Positions 7,178-15,264 of a stretch of 27,498 nucleotides of DNA are shown piece by piece. The DNA lies in the NCBI RefSeq assembly GCF_946220915.1, contig NZ_CAMIHH010000034.1, positions 1 to 27,498 on the forward strand, in the 5' to 3' direction. Made by a program: the position numbers and the translations under genes. The notes below the pieces were generated by a model. That model worked only from the letters and a program-made list of their open reading frames with translations, made no database searches and had not been told where the DNA came from. The stretch is from an uncultured Flavobacterium sp. (GTDB lineage: Bacteria > Bacteroidota > Bacteroidia > Flavobacteriales > Flavobacteriaceae). The stretch's first letter is position 1, and each line of letters starts with the position of its first letter.

Positions 7178-8359
7178 TCCTCCAGATATTTCATTCATGA
7201 CTTCAATAATAATGCCACACCCTTCGGTTATCTCTTCTTCCGATATTGTAAGCGGGGGCGTTATCCTTATCGCTGTCCCCTCAAAGAGCAGCCAGAACAA
7301 TATAAGCCCTTTTTCTTGGCACCGCAGTATCACTTTATCGGTTATGGCGGCGCTTTCCGTCATGGCGGCAAGCATCAGGCCCTCCCCGCGCACTTCTTTT
7401 ATCAGTGGGTGCACGAGCAGCTTGCGGAATAATTTTTCTTTTTCAAGCGCCTGCGCCATTATGTCAGTTTCGGTTATTTCCTGCAATGTCGCCAGGCAGG
7501 CCGCCGCAATTACGGGATGGCCGCCAAAGGTGGTAATGTGCCCCAGTTTCGGGTCATGGCTCAGGAGGTCCATCATTTCGGCCGATGCTGTAAAAGCGCC
7601 AACCGGCATGCCGCCGCCCATTCCCTTACCCATTATAACTACGTCGGGAACCACATCATAGTTTTGGAAACCAAATAGTTTTCCTGTCCTGCCAAAGCCC
7701 GGCTGTATCTCGTCGAGCAGCATCAATGCACCTACTTCGTCACAACGCTGGCGTACTTTTTTAAGGAAATCGTTTTCAGGCTGTATAAAACCAGCGCCAC
7801 CCTGTATCGTCTCAAGTATGATGCCGGCGGTTTTAGTGGTTATCTTCTGCAGGTCGGCCTCATCATTAAAGGTAATGAAATCTACATCGGGCACCAGTGG
7901 CCGAAATACCTGCTTGCGCTCCTCAAACCCCATCACGCTCATCGATCCCATGGTATTGCCATGGTAGGCTTTAAAGCAGGATATCAGCTGGCTTCTGCCC
8001 GTAACCCTGCGCGCCAGTTTCAATGCACCTTCGGTGGCTTCGGTACCGGAATTTACAAGGTAGGTCTTACTTAAATTTTCGGGCATATGCCGGGCCAGAA
8101 GGCGGCAGAATTCCGTGGCGGGGTGCTGGGCATACTCGCCATACACCATTACATGCGAATATTTGTTCAGCTGGTCAATTATTGCCTGGTTTACCCTTGC
8201 GTGCCGGTGGCCAAGGCTCGCTGCCGATACCCCGGCTACAAAGTCGAGATAGGCCATGCCTTTAGTGTCATATACATAGCTTCCTTTGGCGTGAGAAACT
8301 TCCATGCCCAGTGGGTAAGGTGAAGTCTGCGCCTGGTATTTGTAAAAGTCTTCAATCAT
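7172..8359 (-). CDS. Class III PLP-dependent aminotransferase (aspartate aminotransferase family)
   Basis: A 395-residue fold-type I aminotransferase of the acetylornithine/ornithine aminotransferase class, using pyridoxal phosphate; cytoplasmic. Motifs are YLDFVAGVSAASLGHRHARV (38-57), NSGTEATEGALKLAR (103-117, phosphate binding), FKAYHGNT (129-136), LLDEIQPGFGRTG with PLP-contacting Asp216, the Schiff-base Lys245 in MGKGMGGGMPVGAF, and TTFGGHPV. The substrate cannot be fixed from sequence. ArgD- or RocD-like roles are possible, and no arginine or proline genes lie nearby, so I give no symbol. The start lies 24 nt after the stop of the OstA-like gene, so the two are probably co-transcribed. 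Confidence 0.9.
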   Translation of the reverse strand: MIEDFYKYQAQTSPYPLGMEVSHAKGSYVYDTKGMAYLDFVAGVSAASLGHRHARVNQAIIDQLNKYSHVMVYGEYAQHPATEFCRLLARHMPENLSKTYLVNSGTEATEGALKLARRVTGRSQLISCFKAYHGNTMGSMSVMGFEERKQVFRPLVPDVDFITFNDEADLQKITTKTAGIILETIQGGAGFIQPENDFLKKVRQRCDEVGALMLLDEIQPGFGRTGKLFGFQNYDVVPDVVIMGKGMGGGMPVGAFTASAEMMDLLSHDPKLGHITTFGGHPVIAAACLATLQEITETDIMAQALEKEKLFRKLLVHPLIKEVRGEGLMLAAMTESAAITDKVILRCQEKGLILFWLLFEGTAIRITPPLTISEEEITEGCGIIIEVMNEISGGL

Positions 8360-8383
8360 AATCTTTGCAATCTGTGAGATGCC

Positions 8384-10099
8384 TTACGGCTTCTTTTTTA
8401 ATTTCGGCTTTACCGAGGGGCTTTCTTTTGCCGGTGGAGGGCCGCTTTTTGCCTTGGCCGTGGTGGCAGAGGGTTTTGGTGCCGGATTCTTTTCATCATA
8501 ATTGAGCGTTTCCGGCAGCGGTTCCATTGGAGTGTCTTCCACCTGTTTTTCCTTTTCACTCTGCTCAACTATCTTATCATGGAGCTCCTGCTCATCCGGA
8601 GGAAAAATATCGTCCCTGTTTTTTATAATTTCTTCGCCGCGCCACTCAAATCCCCTCAGCTTCCTCACGTTTTCCGGCAGTTCCGAGTCAGGATACGAGT
8701 CGCTTTCAATGTTGGTATACGATGTTACGGCCACGATCTCGTTGTTCTCAATGTCCAGGTGGATCTTGCTGCTCACGCCTTTGTCTATGCCTACCAGCGC
8801 ATCGGAATCATCGTACATGTAGTATATTTTCTCGGTGTTTTTTATCAGGTCGACTTCAGATAGCTTATTGTCCCTGAATTTACCGTACAGGTTTGCGCCT
8901 TTCAGCTGGTTATAACCTGCGCCCAAACTGTCCTTTTGAATGATGAAAGCATTATTAAGGACCTTGATGGAATCGAGCTTTTCGGTCTTCGCATTTGATA
9001 TCAGGTGAATTACCTCGCCCGTGATCTGGTTCTGGCCATTAAAGATTACCGGCCTGCGGATAAGCTGGGTAAGCCCGGTTGCTTCATTTGAATGTATCGA
9101 GTCGCACTTGCCGTTCATGTCAATTTTATAGAATCGGGCATTGTTATAGCCCCTTACCACGCGCTGGCCCTTTTTCCCGGTAATTATCATCCGCTTGGCG
9201 TGGGTGTATAGCGTATCGTTTTCTACAACCGTGGCTACAAGGGCGCGTTTTGTAAGCATGGTCGAGTCTTTAGCCCTGTATACTTCGGCATAATGCCCGG
9301 TGCCCCTAAATTTATTCACGGTATCGGTCACGCTCACATTATTGGTAGCCGTGGCAAATTCAGCATTCTGGTCATAAAACATCTCATCGCCCCTGATGGT
9401 TTGGGTATCATATTTTATGTAAGAATTGGTGTAGAGTTTTGCCAGTCGTTTCCGGGTGTCGTAAAAGCCTTTTTCAGTATAAATGAAATCCTCCTTGCTG
9501 GTAATGGTACTTGGCCCGAATACATACGAATGGCCGGAATTGGTATAATAATCAAGGTTGTTGGATTTCAGCACATACTTGGGGTTGGTGAGCGTTACTG
9601 CCGTCCTGAACTCATATTTTTTCTGCCCGATGATGTAGCGCCCCGATTTGCTCCTGAGCGTATTTTCCTTGTTAACAATCGTGCCATAGGAATTATAATA
9701 GGCTTGTTGTATGTTCCGGTCCAGATTTATGGTATCGGTTGTAAGGGTCATGTCGGGCGATCGCATTACCACGCTTCCGGTGGCATAGGCAAACTTCCGG
9801 TCGCCATTATATTCGGCATAACGGCTGTCCATGAACAGGGAATCACCCTGGTTCATTTTTACATTGCCAAACAGCTTTACATAGTTTTCAGCTGTAAAGT
9901 GATAGGCCCTGTTGCAGTTTATCCTTACGCCGTCATGCAGTATTTGCACATTTCCCGTCAGGATAACGGCACCCGGTACTTCATTTTCGTTCCTTTCCGT
10001 AAAGTCGGAGTTTTCTACAATGATCTGCTTTTTTTCCTGTGCAGATATCGAAAGTCCCATTAAAGTGAAGTTCAGGATTATGAAAAACAGTTTTTTCAA
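8384..10099 (-). CDS. OstA/LptA-like periplasmic protein
   Basis: A 571-residue protein starting with a signal peptide (MKKLFFIILNFTLMGLSISA, cleavage before QEKK). The mature part holds successive OstA/LptA-type beta-jellyroll units, with patterns such as GAVILTGNVQILHDGVRINC and YVKLFGNVKMNQGDSLFMDS followed by further 'G.v...d......sd...Y' repeats up to about residue 470. LptA-family domains bridge lipopolysaccharide across the periplasm to LptD, and longer OstA-like proteins of this kind are common in Bacteroidota. The last 70 residues are rich in P, K, E and A, probably a disordered tail ending PKLKKKP. It is far longer than E. coli LptA (185 aa), so it is not a simple orthologue. The role in outer-membrane lipid transport is inferred from the family. 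The aminotransferase follows after 24 nt. Confidence 0.85.
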   Translation of the reverse strand: MKKLFFIILNFTLMGLSISAQEKKQIIVENSDFTERNENEVPGAVILTGNVQILHDGVRINCNRAYHFTAENYVKLFGNVKMNQGDSLFMDSRYAEYNGDRKFAYATGSVVMRSPDMTLTTDTINLDRNIQQAYYNSYGTIVNKENTLRSKSGRYIIGQKKYEFRTAVTLTNPKYVLKSNNLDYYTNSGHSYVFGPSTITSKEDFIYTEKGFYDTRKRLAKLYTNSYIKYDTQTIRGDEMFYDQNAEFATATNNVSVTDTVNKFRGTGHYAEVYRAKDSTMLTKRALVATVVENDTLYTHAKRMIITGKKGQRVVRGYNNARFYKIDMNGKCDSIHSNEATGLTQLIRRPVIFNGQNQITGEVIHLISNAKTEKLDSIKVLNNAFIIQKDSLGAGYNQLKGANLYGKFRDNKLSEVDLIKNTEKIYYMYDDSDALVGIDKGVSSKIHLDIENNEIVAVTSYTNIESDSYPDSELPENVRKLRGFEWRGEEIIKNRDDIFPPDEQELHDKIVEQSEKEKQVEDTPMEPLPETLNYDEKNPAPKPSATTAKAKSGPPPAKESPSVKPKLKKKP

Positions 10100-10116
10100 T
10101 GGCTAAAAGTTTAGGG

Positions 10117-10124
10117 CAAATTTA
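10117..10124 (-). promoter_or_regulatory. Candidate -7 element for the OstA-like gene
   Basis: The minus strand reads TAAATTTG, an exact TAnnTTTG match ending 18 bases before the ATG at 10099. The only TTG upstream is 14 bases away, shorter than the usual spacing, so this is a weak call. The rest of the 305-base gap 10100-10404 contains no gene that I can see; a promoter for the next gene lies at 10276-10307. Confidence 0.35.
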
Positions 10125-10275
10125 CGTAAATAATATAACAATACCTGTGCCGTGTTTTATTGTTGCGTTAAAACGTGAAACGTACAGATTTAGCGTGGCG
10201 ATGGTGGCAGGATGCTTGTATTTGAATGTGCCTTATCGCGTTCTGGCAGCTAAAATTAAATAACGAAAATTTAAC

Positions 10276-10307
10276 TTGACTCAAATATAGTATTTTCCCT
10301 ACTATTG
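10276..10307 (+). promoter_or_regulatory. Candidate promoter for the 286-aa T9SS protein
   Basis: TTG at 10276-10278, 21 bases, then TACTATTG at 10300-10307. This matches the Bacteroidota TTG-N17-23-TAnnTTTG promoter with one mismatch. It would give a leader of about 90 bases before the ATG at 10405. An AT-rich motif shared with the next gene begins at 10313. Confidence 0.5.
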
Positions 10308-10404
10308 CACTTTATTTAGAATTAGTATAAATAAAAATAACAATATGGCTTTGGTTTGATTTATCATTCTAAAGCAAATAATGTAAACGCTCAAAACAAA
10401 CAAT

Positions 10405-11265
10405 ATGAAAAAAATTACTTTTTGCGCCATCATGGCTGCTTTTTCAATTACTGCTGTAAGCCAAACGAATGTTATCCTGGGGGAAGGCACAGGTTCTGGC
10501 ACTTCTTCGCCTGTTGCATCCTGGTATGAATCATCGGCTACCGAAAGCATCTACACCGGGGCCGAAATTGGCCTAAACGGCCAGATCACAAAACTTGCTT
10601 ATCAAAAAGCATCCGGTAACAGCACGATCGCTCCGAGTATAAAGATTTACATGAAGCATACTGCCCAGGCCTTTATTGGAGAAAGCGATTATAGTGTAGG
10701 AACATCGGGTTTTGCAGGCTACACGCTTGTTTATGATAATGTTTTGCCCAATAACAGCACGTCGGGTTGGATGGAAGTAACGCTGCAAACCCCATTTACG
10801 TATTCATCGGCACAAAACCTTTCCATACTTGTTATAGGCAGTACCTGTATTTCATCAGGAAGGCCGCAATACCGCTACACTACAGCGCAGGGCAACAGGA
10901 TGAGTGCAGGGTACGATGACGGCAGCATCGGCTGTGGCGGTAATAATCCCTGGACGGCAGCATCGGTAATGGAGCCGGTATGGGAAAGGCCTAATGTAAG
11001 GCTTGGTTTCGGGACACTGGCTTCGGAAAGCTTCAGCGAGGCCAATACACTCGTTTATAGCCAGGATGGCCTGTTAAATATAGCTTCTGTTGTCGAAATG
11101 GCCAATGTAAAGGTATACGATATGGTTGGTAAGGAAGTATTCAGCATCCGGGACATCAATAGCGCTGCCGTTGCCTTGAACGGACTTGCCGCCAAAGGGC
11201 AAATGCTCATCATTAAAATTACGGATAGCTACGGTCGTGTCATCAACAAAAAGACGGTGTATTAA
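10405..11265 (+). CDS. Secreted protein with T9SS type A sorting domain
   Basis: A 286-residue secreted protein. It has a signal peptide MKKITFCAIMAAFSITAVSQ (1-20). A module of about 185 residues follows (about 24-210), starting LGEGTGSGTSSPVASWYESS and ending ERPNVRLGFG. The last 80 residues form a T9SS C-terminal sorting tail (ANVKVYDMVGKEVFSI... KGQMLIIKI...GRVINKKTVY), which directs export through the outer membrane and attachment or release. The N-terminal module recurs at the start of the 1270-aa protein just downstream. I recognise no catalytic motif. The module looks like a beta-sandwich; a binding or adhesion role is only a guess. A terminator follows at 11286-11310, so it is probably a single-gene transcript. 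Confidence 0.9.
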   Translation: MKKITFCAIMAAFSITAVSQTNVILGEGTGSGTSSPVASWYESSATESIYTGAEIGLNGQITKLAYQKASGNSTIAPSIKIYMKHTAQAFIGESDYSVGTSGFAGYTLVYDNVLPNNSTSGWMEVTLQTPFTYSSAQNLSILVIGSTCISSGRPQYRYTTAQGNRMSAGYDDGSIGCGGNNPWTAASVMEPVWERPNVRLGFGTLASESFSEANTLVYSQDGLLNIASVVEMANVKVYDMVGKEVFSIRDINSAAVALNGLAAKGQMLIIKITDSYGRVINKKTVY

Positions 11266-11285
11266 CCTGATACTATCATCCAATG

Positions 11286-11310
11286 AAAGGTACGTTGCAG
11301 TGCCTTTTTT
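11286..11310 (+). terminator. Rho-independent terminator after the 286-aa T9SS gene
   Basis: AAAGGTAC (11286-11293) and GTGCCTTT (11300-11307) pair over 8 bp including one G-T pair, with the loop GTTGCA and a following T-run. It begins 21 bases after the stop codon. Confidence 0.75.
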
Positions 11311-11324
11311 TACGGCTAATTTCG
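11295..11324 (+). promoter_or_regulatory. Candidate promoter for the 1270-aa T9SS protein
   Basis: TTG at 11295-11297, 19 bases, then TAATTTCG at 11317-11324, one mismatch from TAnnTTTG. The -33 element lies in the loop of the upstream terminator. A motif shared with the 286-aa gene leader begins two bases downstream, at 11326. The leader would be about 35 bases. Confidence 0.4.
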
Positions 11325-11365
11325 CTATTTAGAATGATAATAAATAATTTATTTATAAAGATCAA

Positions 11366-14300
11366 ATGAAAACAATATACTTTTATTTACTCGCATTGCT
11401 ATGCCCTTTGGTTGCAGTGGGGCAAGGCACGGCAACCATAGGGTCGGGTACAGGTTCCGGCACATCTGTGCCCATCGCGTCATGGTACACTTCATCCGCC
11501 ACAGAGTCCATTTACCTCGGATCTGAAATAGGCATCACCGGCAGCATTACCAGGCTTGCTTATAATAAAGCTTCGGGCGCGGGTATCATATCGCCCAATG
11601 TAAAGATTTACATGCGTGTTACTACTGCGGCTAACGTTGGTACTGCAAGCTATTCCATTGGAGCTGCCAATTTTTCACAATATACTTTGGTATACGATGG
11701 TACAATACCCAATTCCAATTCGTCGGGATGGATGGAACTAAACCTTACACCCTTCCAGTTTTTAGATACTTCAAAAAACCTGTCGGTTATAGTTGTAGGC
11801 GCAACATGCATTTCGTCCGGCAGGCCACAGTACCGCAATACCACTACAGGCAGCAGGATGTGCGGAACCTGGTCAGACGGATACCAGTGTGGCAGCGCGG
11901 CCGCATGGGATGCGTCAAAGAGTTTTTCACCCGTGTTGGAAAGGCCAAACATAAGGCTTACGCTTGGGGCAGCAACTTTATGTTCCGGTACACCTTCCCC
12001 GGGCAACACGGTTTCCTCGGCTGCCAGCGTATGCCCTGGTTCGGGCTTTACATTGTCGCTGCAAAATGAAGTTCCCGGCGGTGGCATTTCCTATCAATGG
12101 CAGTCATCGGCAAATGGTACTTCGGGATGGGCCAATATTACCGGGGCAACTTTGTCAACACTTTCAGCCACGCAAACACAATCGGCATACTACCGTTGCA
12201 ATGTAACCTGTTCCGGAGCTACAGGTGCATCAACAGCATTGCATTTGCCCATGGCAACACAGGCTTATGCCACATTGCCTTACCAGGAAAACTTCGAAGC
12301 ATGGCAAAACAAGTGCGACGGGATTTCCAATGTGCCTTCGCAATATGGGGGCAGCTCGCCATCCGTAGGCAATAATTCCTGGCGCAGGAATGACCAGGGA
12401 GCAACAGCCTCATGGTCTTCCTCAGGTGGCGCTTACAGCCCGGTGAGCCAATCGGGTACTTATTCCGCGAGGTTCCATACCTACGATGTTGGGAATGGCC
12501 AGCAGGGATCGCTTGATTTATATTTGAATTGCACTGGCGGAAGTATTTCCAAAACACTGTCGTTTTATTACATCAATGCAAGTGGCACCGACAAAATGGA
12601 GGTTTTTCTTTCGGTTAATGGCGGAACAACCTTTACAAAGCTGGGTACAGACATTACAACTGCTTCTTCATGGACATTGCAGACACGGGAATTCACATCA
12701 TCTTCAGCACAAACCATCATCCGGTTCACGGCGACATCCGATTATCAGTTAACCGATATTGGCCTCGACAACCTGATGGTAAATGATACCCCAACCTGCT
12801 TCCCGCCAACGGCAATTGCAGCGGGAAGTATACAGCCCAATTCGGCCAATCTCAGCTGGACGGCTGCCACCCCGGCTCCGGGCAATGGCTATGAGTATTA
12901 CCTGTCTTCAAACAGCACACTGCCCACATCGGCAACCACGCCCACAGCTGCACTTGCGGGAACATCCGTTGCACTTTCCGGGCTTATAGCCGATACTAAC
13001 TATTATGTATGGGTGCGCTCCATCTGTTCGTCTTCCGATAAAAGCGCATGGTCCAATACCTACAATTTTTTTACCGGCTATTGCAGTGTTTCCACTACCA
13101 ATACAGGAGATTACATCAACGCGTTCTCTACTACGGGGGCTGCGCAGAATGTCAGCTATACGGCAACATCGCAGCCTTCAGGATCGTACAGCAACCGTTC
13201 GGCGCAGGCAATACAGCAGTATGCGGGTTCCGCATTTAATTTTTCTACTGCTTACACCAGTGGCGCTAATTATGTAAACATCTGGATCGACTGGAATAAC
13301 AACCTGGTTTTTGACGCCAATGAAAAAGTGTTTAACGTTGGCAACTCCAGCACGTCTAAAACCGGCACCATCACCATACCACAAGGTACAGCGCCGGGCA
13401 ATTACAGGCTGCGCGTCAGGAGCCAGTACACCAGTTCGTCCAATCCGCCGGCCTGTGGCAATGTTAGTTACGGCTCTACTGTAGACTTTACCGTTACTGT
13501 CCTTCCTTGCTTTACCTGGACAGGAGCATTGGGAACCGACTGGGCTACCCCTGCCAACTGGTGTGGCAATGTGGTGCCGGGCGCGGCAGATAATGTAACC
13601 ATTGGCGTAGGCAACAATGTTATAATAAGCAGTAATTCCAGTGTTGGCGGCCTTACCATTGCAGCGGGCGCATCGGTTACCATAAAAGAAAATGCCACGC
13701 TAACCGTTCATGGCGCGCTTGCGAACAATGGGCAGCTAATCATCGAATCGAATGCGTCGCTGGTACAAAAAGAGGGCTCAACGTATAGTGGGACAGGTTC
13801 TGCGGAAGTCACCCGAAAAAGCAGCCCGCTGTACCGATTGGATTATACCCTATGGTCATCACCGGTATCGGGGCAAAAACTACAGGCTTTCTCTCCTGAA
13901 ACCCTTAGCAACCGTTTTTATACCTACAACCCGTTGAGCGATTCCTATTCGGCGGTGGCCAACCCGTTAGCAACCGATTTTAGTGTGGCCAAAGGGTATC
14001 TCATCCGGGTAGCCAATACGCATCCTGCCTATGTAGGCAATGAAATAGCGCCATTGCCTTATACAGGAATCTTTAACGGTGTGCCCAATAACGGCACGAT
14101 CAGCGTTGCGGTAGTACCTGCCAGCATACCTACAGACGAAGATCCTGATGGCATCCCTGGCTTTAACGCCATTGGAAATCCTTATCCTTCTTCCATAAAC
14201 ATTGCCGCTTTTTTTTTAGAGAACCAAAACAACTTAGCGGCAAATACGCCAATTTATTTCTGGAGGAAAAAGAATGATTCCGGCACCTCCAGCTATTGCT

Positions 14301-15178
14301 CGCTTACCCTTGCTGCTTACAACGCTAATACCAGCAACCCTTTTGGCGATAGCAGCAATGGGCTGTTTGACGATCCTGACCATAGTGATAACTGGACCAT
14401 GAGTCCCGGCCAGGGTTTTATAGTAAAAGCAAAAACCAATGCCATTACGTTTAAAAACAGCATGCGGGAAGGTGTTAACAATGGCCAGCTGTTTCGCACC
14501 GCAATGAATGCCGGGGATAAGTCAAGGCTATGGCTTAACCTTTCCAATACCGAAGGTGCATTTGCGCAGGCTGCCATTGCCTATACGCCAAATACTACAG
14601 CAGGGCTGGACTATGGTTGGGATGGCGCTGCCCTTACCGATGGCGATGTATCAATATATACGGTGGCAGAAGCATCAAAGCTGAGTATACAGGCAAGGCA
14701 GCCGTTTGAAGTTTCAGATGTGGTGCCGGTAGAATATAAAATCACTACTGCGGGAACGTACCGCATTTCCCTCGATCATTTTGACGGGATATTCGGAGAA
14801 GGCCAGCCCATTTACCTACGGGATAATTTTTTAGGGATCACCCATGACCTGGAGTCGCCTTATGAGTTTGTTGCCGAAGCGGGAGAGACTTCGGGAAGGT
14901 TTGATATTATGTATGTGGATGCGCTTGATACCGATTTACCGGTTTTTGCCAGCAATGCCATCATTGCCTACGTGCAGGGCAATGTTGTCATTATCAATAC
15001 AGGCAATGCCGAAATGAAGGAAGTATCCGTTTACGACATAAGAGGCAGGATGCTTTATTTTGCAGATGCTATCAATGCTGCCGAAACTTCCATAAACACA
15101 TTGCTGCCGGAAAAACAGGTGCTCATCGTTCGGGTAAAAACTACCCGAGGCAGCGCCAGCAGAAGGATAGTTTTTTAA
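11366..15178 (+). CDS. Large multidomain secreted protein with T9SS sorting domain
   Basis: A 1270-residue secreted protein. Order of parts: signal peptide (1-20, MKTIYFYLLALLCPLVAVGQ); a module of about 185 residues shared with the upstream 286-aa protein (to about 205); an Ig-like domain (about 206-295, ISYQWQSSANG...YYRCNV); a jelly-roll region resembling MAM/carbohydrate-binding folds (about 296-475, LPYQENFEAW...DIGLDNLMV); a fibronectin type III domain (about 476-570); a GEVED domain (about 572-715, VNIWIDWNNNLVFDANE); a WTGALGTDWATPANWCGN segment followed by short beta-helix-like repeats; a long beta region; and a T9SS tail (about 1195-1270). Such architecture suits a cell-surface adhesin or glycan-binding protein. 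No hydrolase active site is evident, so the function is inferred only from the domains. Confidence 0.92.
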   Translation: MKTIYFYLLALLCPLVAVGQGTATIGSGTGSGTSVPIASWYTSSATESIYLGSEIGITGSITRLAYNKASGAGIISPNVKIYMRVTTAANVGTASYSIGAANFSQYTLVYDGTIPNSNSSGWMELNLTPFQFLDTSKNLSVIVVGATCISSGRPQYRNTTTGSRMCGTWSDGYQCGSAAAWDASKSFSPVLERPNIRLTLGAATLCSGTPSPGNTVSSAASVCPGSGFTLSLQNEVPGGGISYQWQSSANGTSGWANITGATLSTLSATQTQSAYYRCNVTCSGATGASTALHLPMATQAYATLPYQENFEAWQNKCDGISNVPSQYGGSSPSVGNNSWRRNDQGATASWSSSGGAYSPVSQSGTYSARFHTYDVGNGQQGSLDLYLNCTGGSISKTLSFYYINASGTDKMEVFLSVNGGTTFTKLGTDITTASSWTLQTREFTSSSAQTIIRFTATSDYQLTDIGLDNLMVNDTPTCFPPTAIAAGSIQPNSANLSWTAATPAPGNGYEYYLSSNSTLPTSATTPTAALAGTSVALSGLIADTNYYVWVRSICSSSDKSAWSNTYNFFTGYCSVSTTNTGDYINAFSTTGAAQNVSYTATSQPSGSYSNRSAQAIQQYAGSAFNFSTAYTSGANYVNIWIDWNNNLVFDANEKVFNVGNSSTSKTGTITIPQGTAPGNYRLRVRSQYTSSSNPPACGNVSYGSTVDFTVTVLPCFTWTGALGTDWATPANWCGNVVPGAADNVTIGVGNNVIISSNSSVGGLTIAAGASVTIKENATLTVHGALANNGQLIIESNASLVQKEGSTYSGTGSAEVTRKSSPLYRLDYTLWSSPVSGQKLQAFSPETLSNRFYTYNPLSDSYSAVANPLATDFSVAKGYLIRVANTHPAYVGNEIAPLPYTGIFNGVPNNGTISVAVVPASIPTDEDPDGIPGFNAIGNPYPSSINIAAFFLENQNNLAANTPIYFWRKKNDSGTSSYCSLTLAAYNANTSNPFGDSSNGLFDDPDHSDNWTMSPGQGFIVKAKTNAITFKNSMREGVNNGQLFRTAMNAGDKSRLWLNLSNTEGAFAQAAIAYTPNTTAGLDYGWDGAALTDGDVSIYTVAEASKLSIQARQPFEVSDVVPVEYKITTAGTYRISLDHFDGIFGEGQPIYLRDNFLGITHDLESPYEFVAEAGETSGRFDIMYVDALDTDLPVFASNAIIAYVQGNVVIINTGNAEMKEVSVYDIRGRMLYFADAINAAETSINTLLPEKQVLIVRVKTTRGSASRRIVF

Positions 15179-15198
15179 TTTAGTTGTGTTGTTTAAAA

Positions 15199-15230
15199 AA
15201 ATCCCGCCGGTTAATTGTCCGGCGGGATTT
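15199..15230. terminator. Strong bidirectional terminator
   Basis: A perfect 12-bp stem, AAATCCCGCCGG (15199-15210) with CCGGCGGGATTT (15219-15230), around the 8-base loop TTAATTGT. A-runs and T-runs flank both sides. It separates the convergent T9SS gene (stop 15178) and purA (stop 15265). Confidence 0.92.
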
Positions 15231-15264
15231 GTTATTTATGGCTTTTACGTTAATGTAAGGCTAA

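Noticed and set aside
9293..10063. Plus-strand open frame of 256 codons
   Set aside because: Antisense to the OstA-like gene; it would collide with that gene's signal peptide region and shows no family motif.
11366..15178. Glycoside hydrolase or other enzyme for the 1270-aa protein
   Set aside because: Only binding-type and beta-sandwich domains are visible; no catalytic motif could be named.
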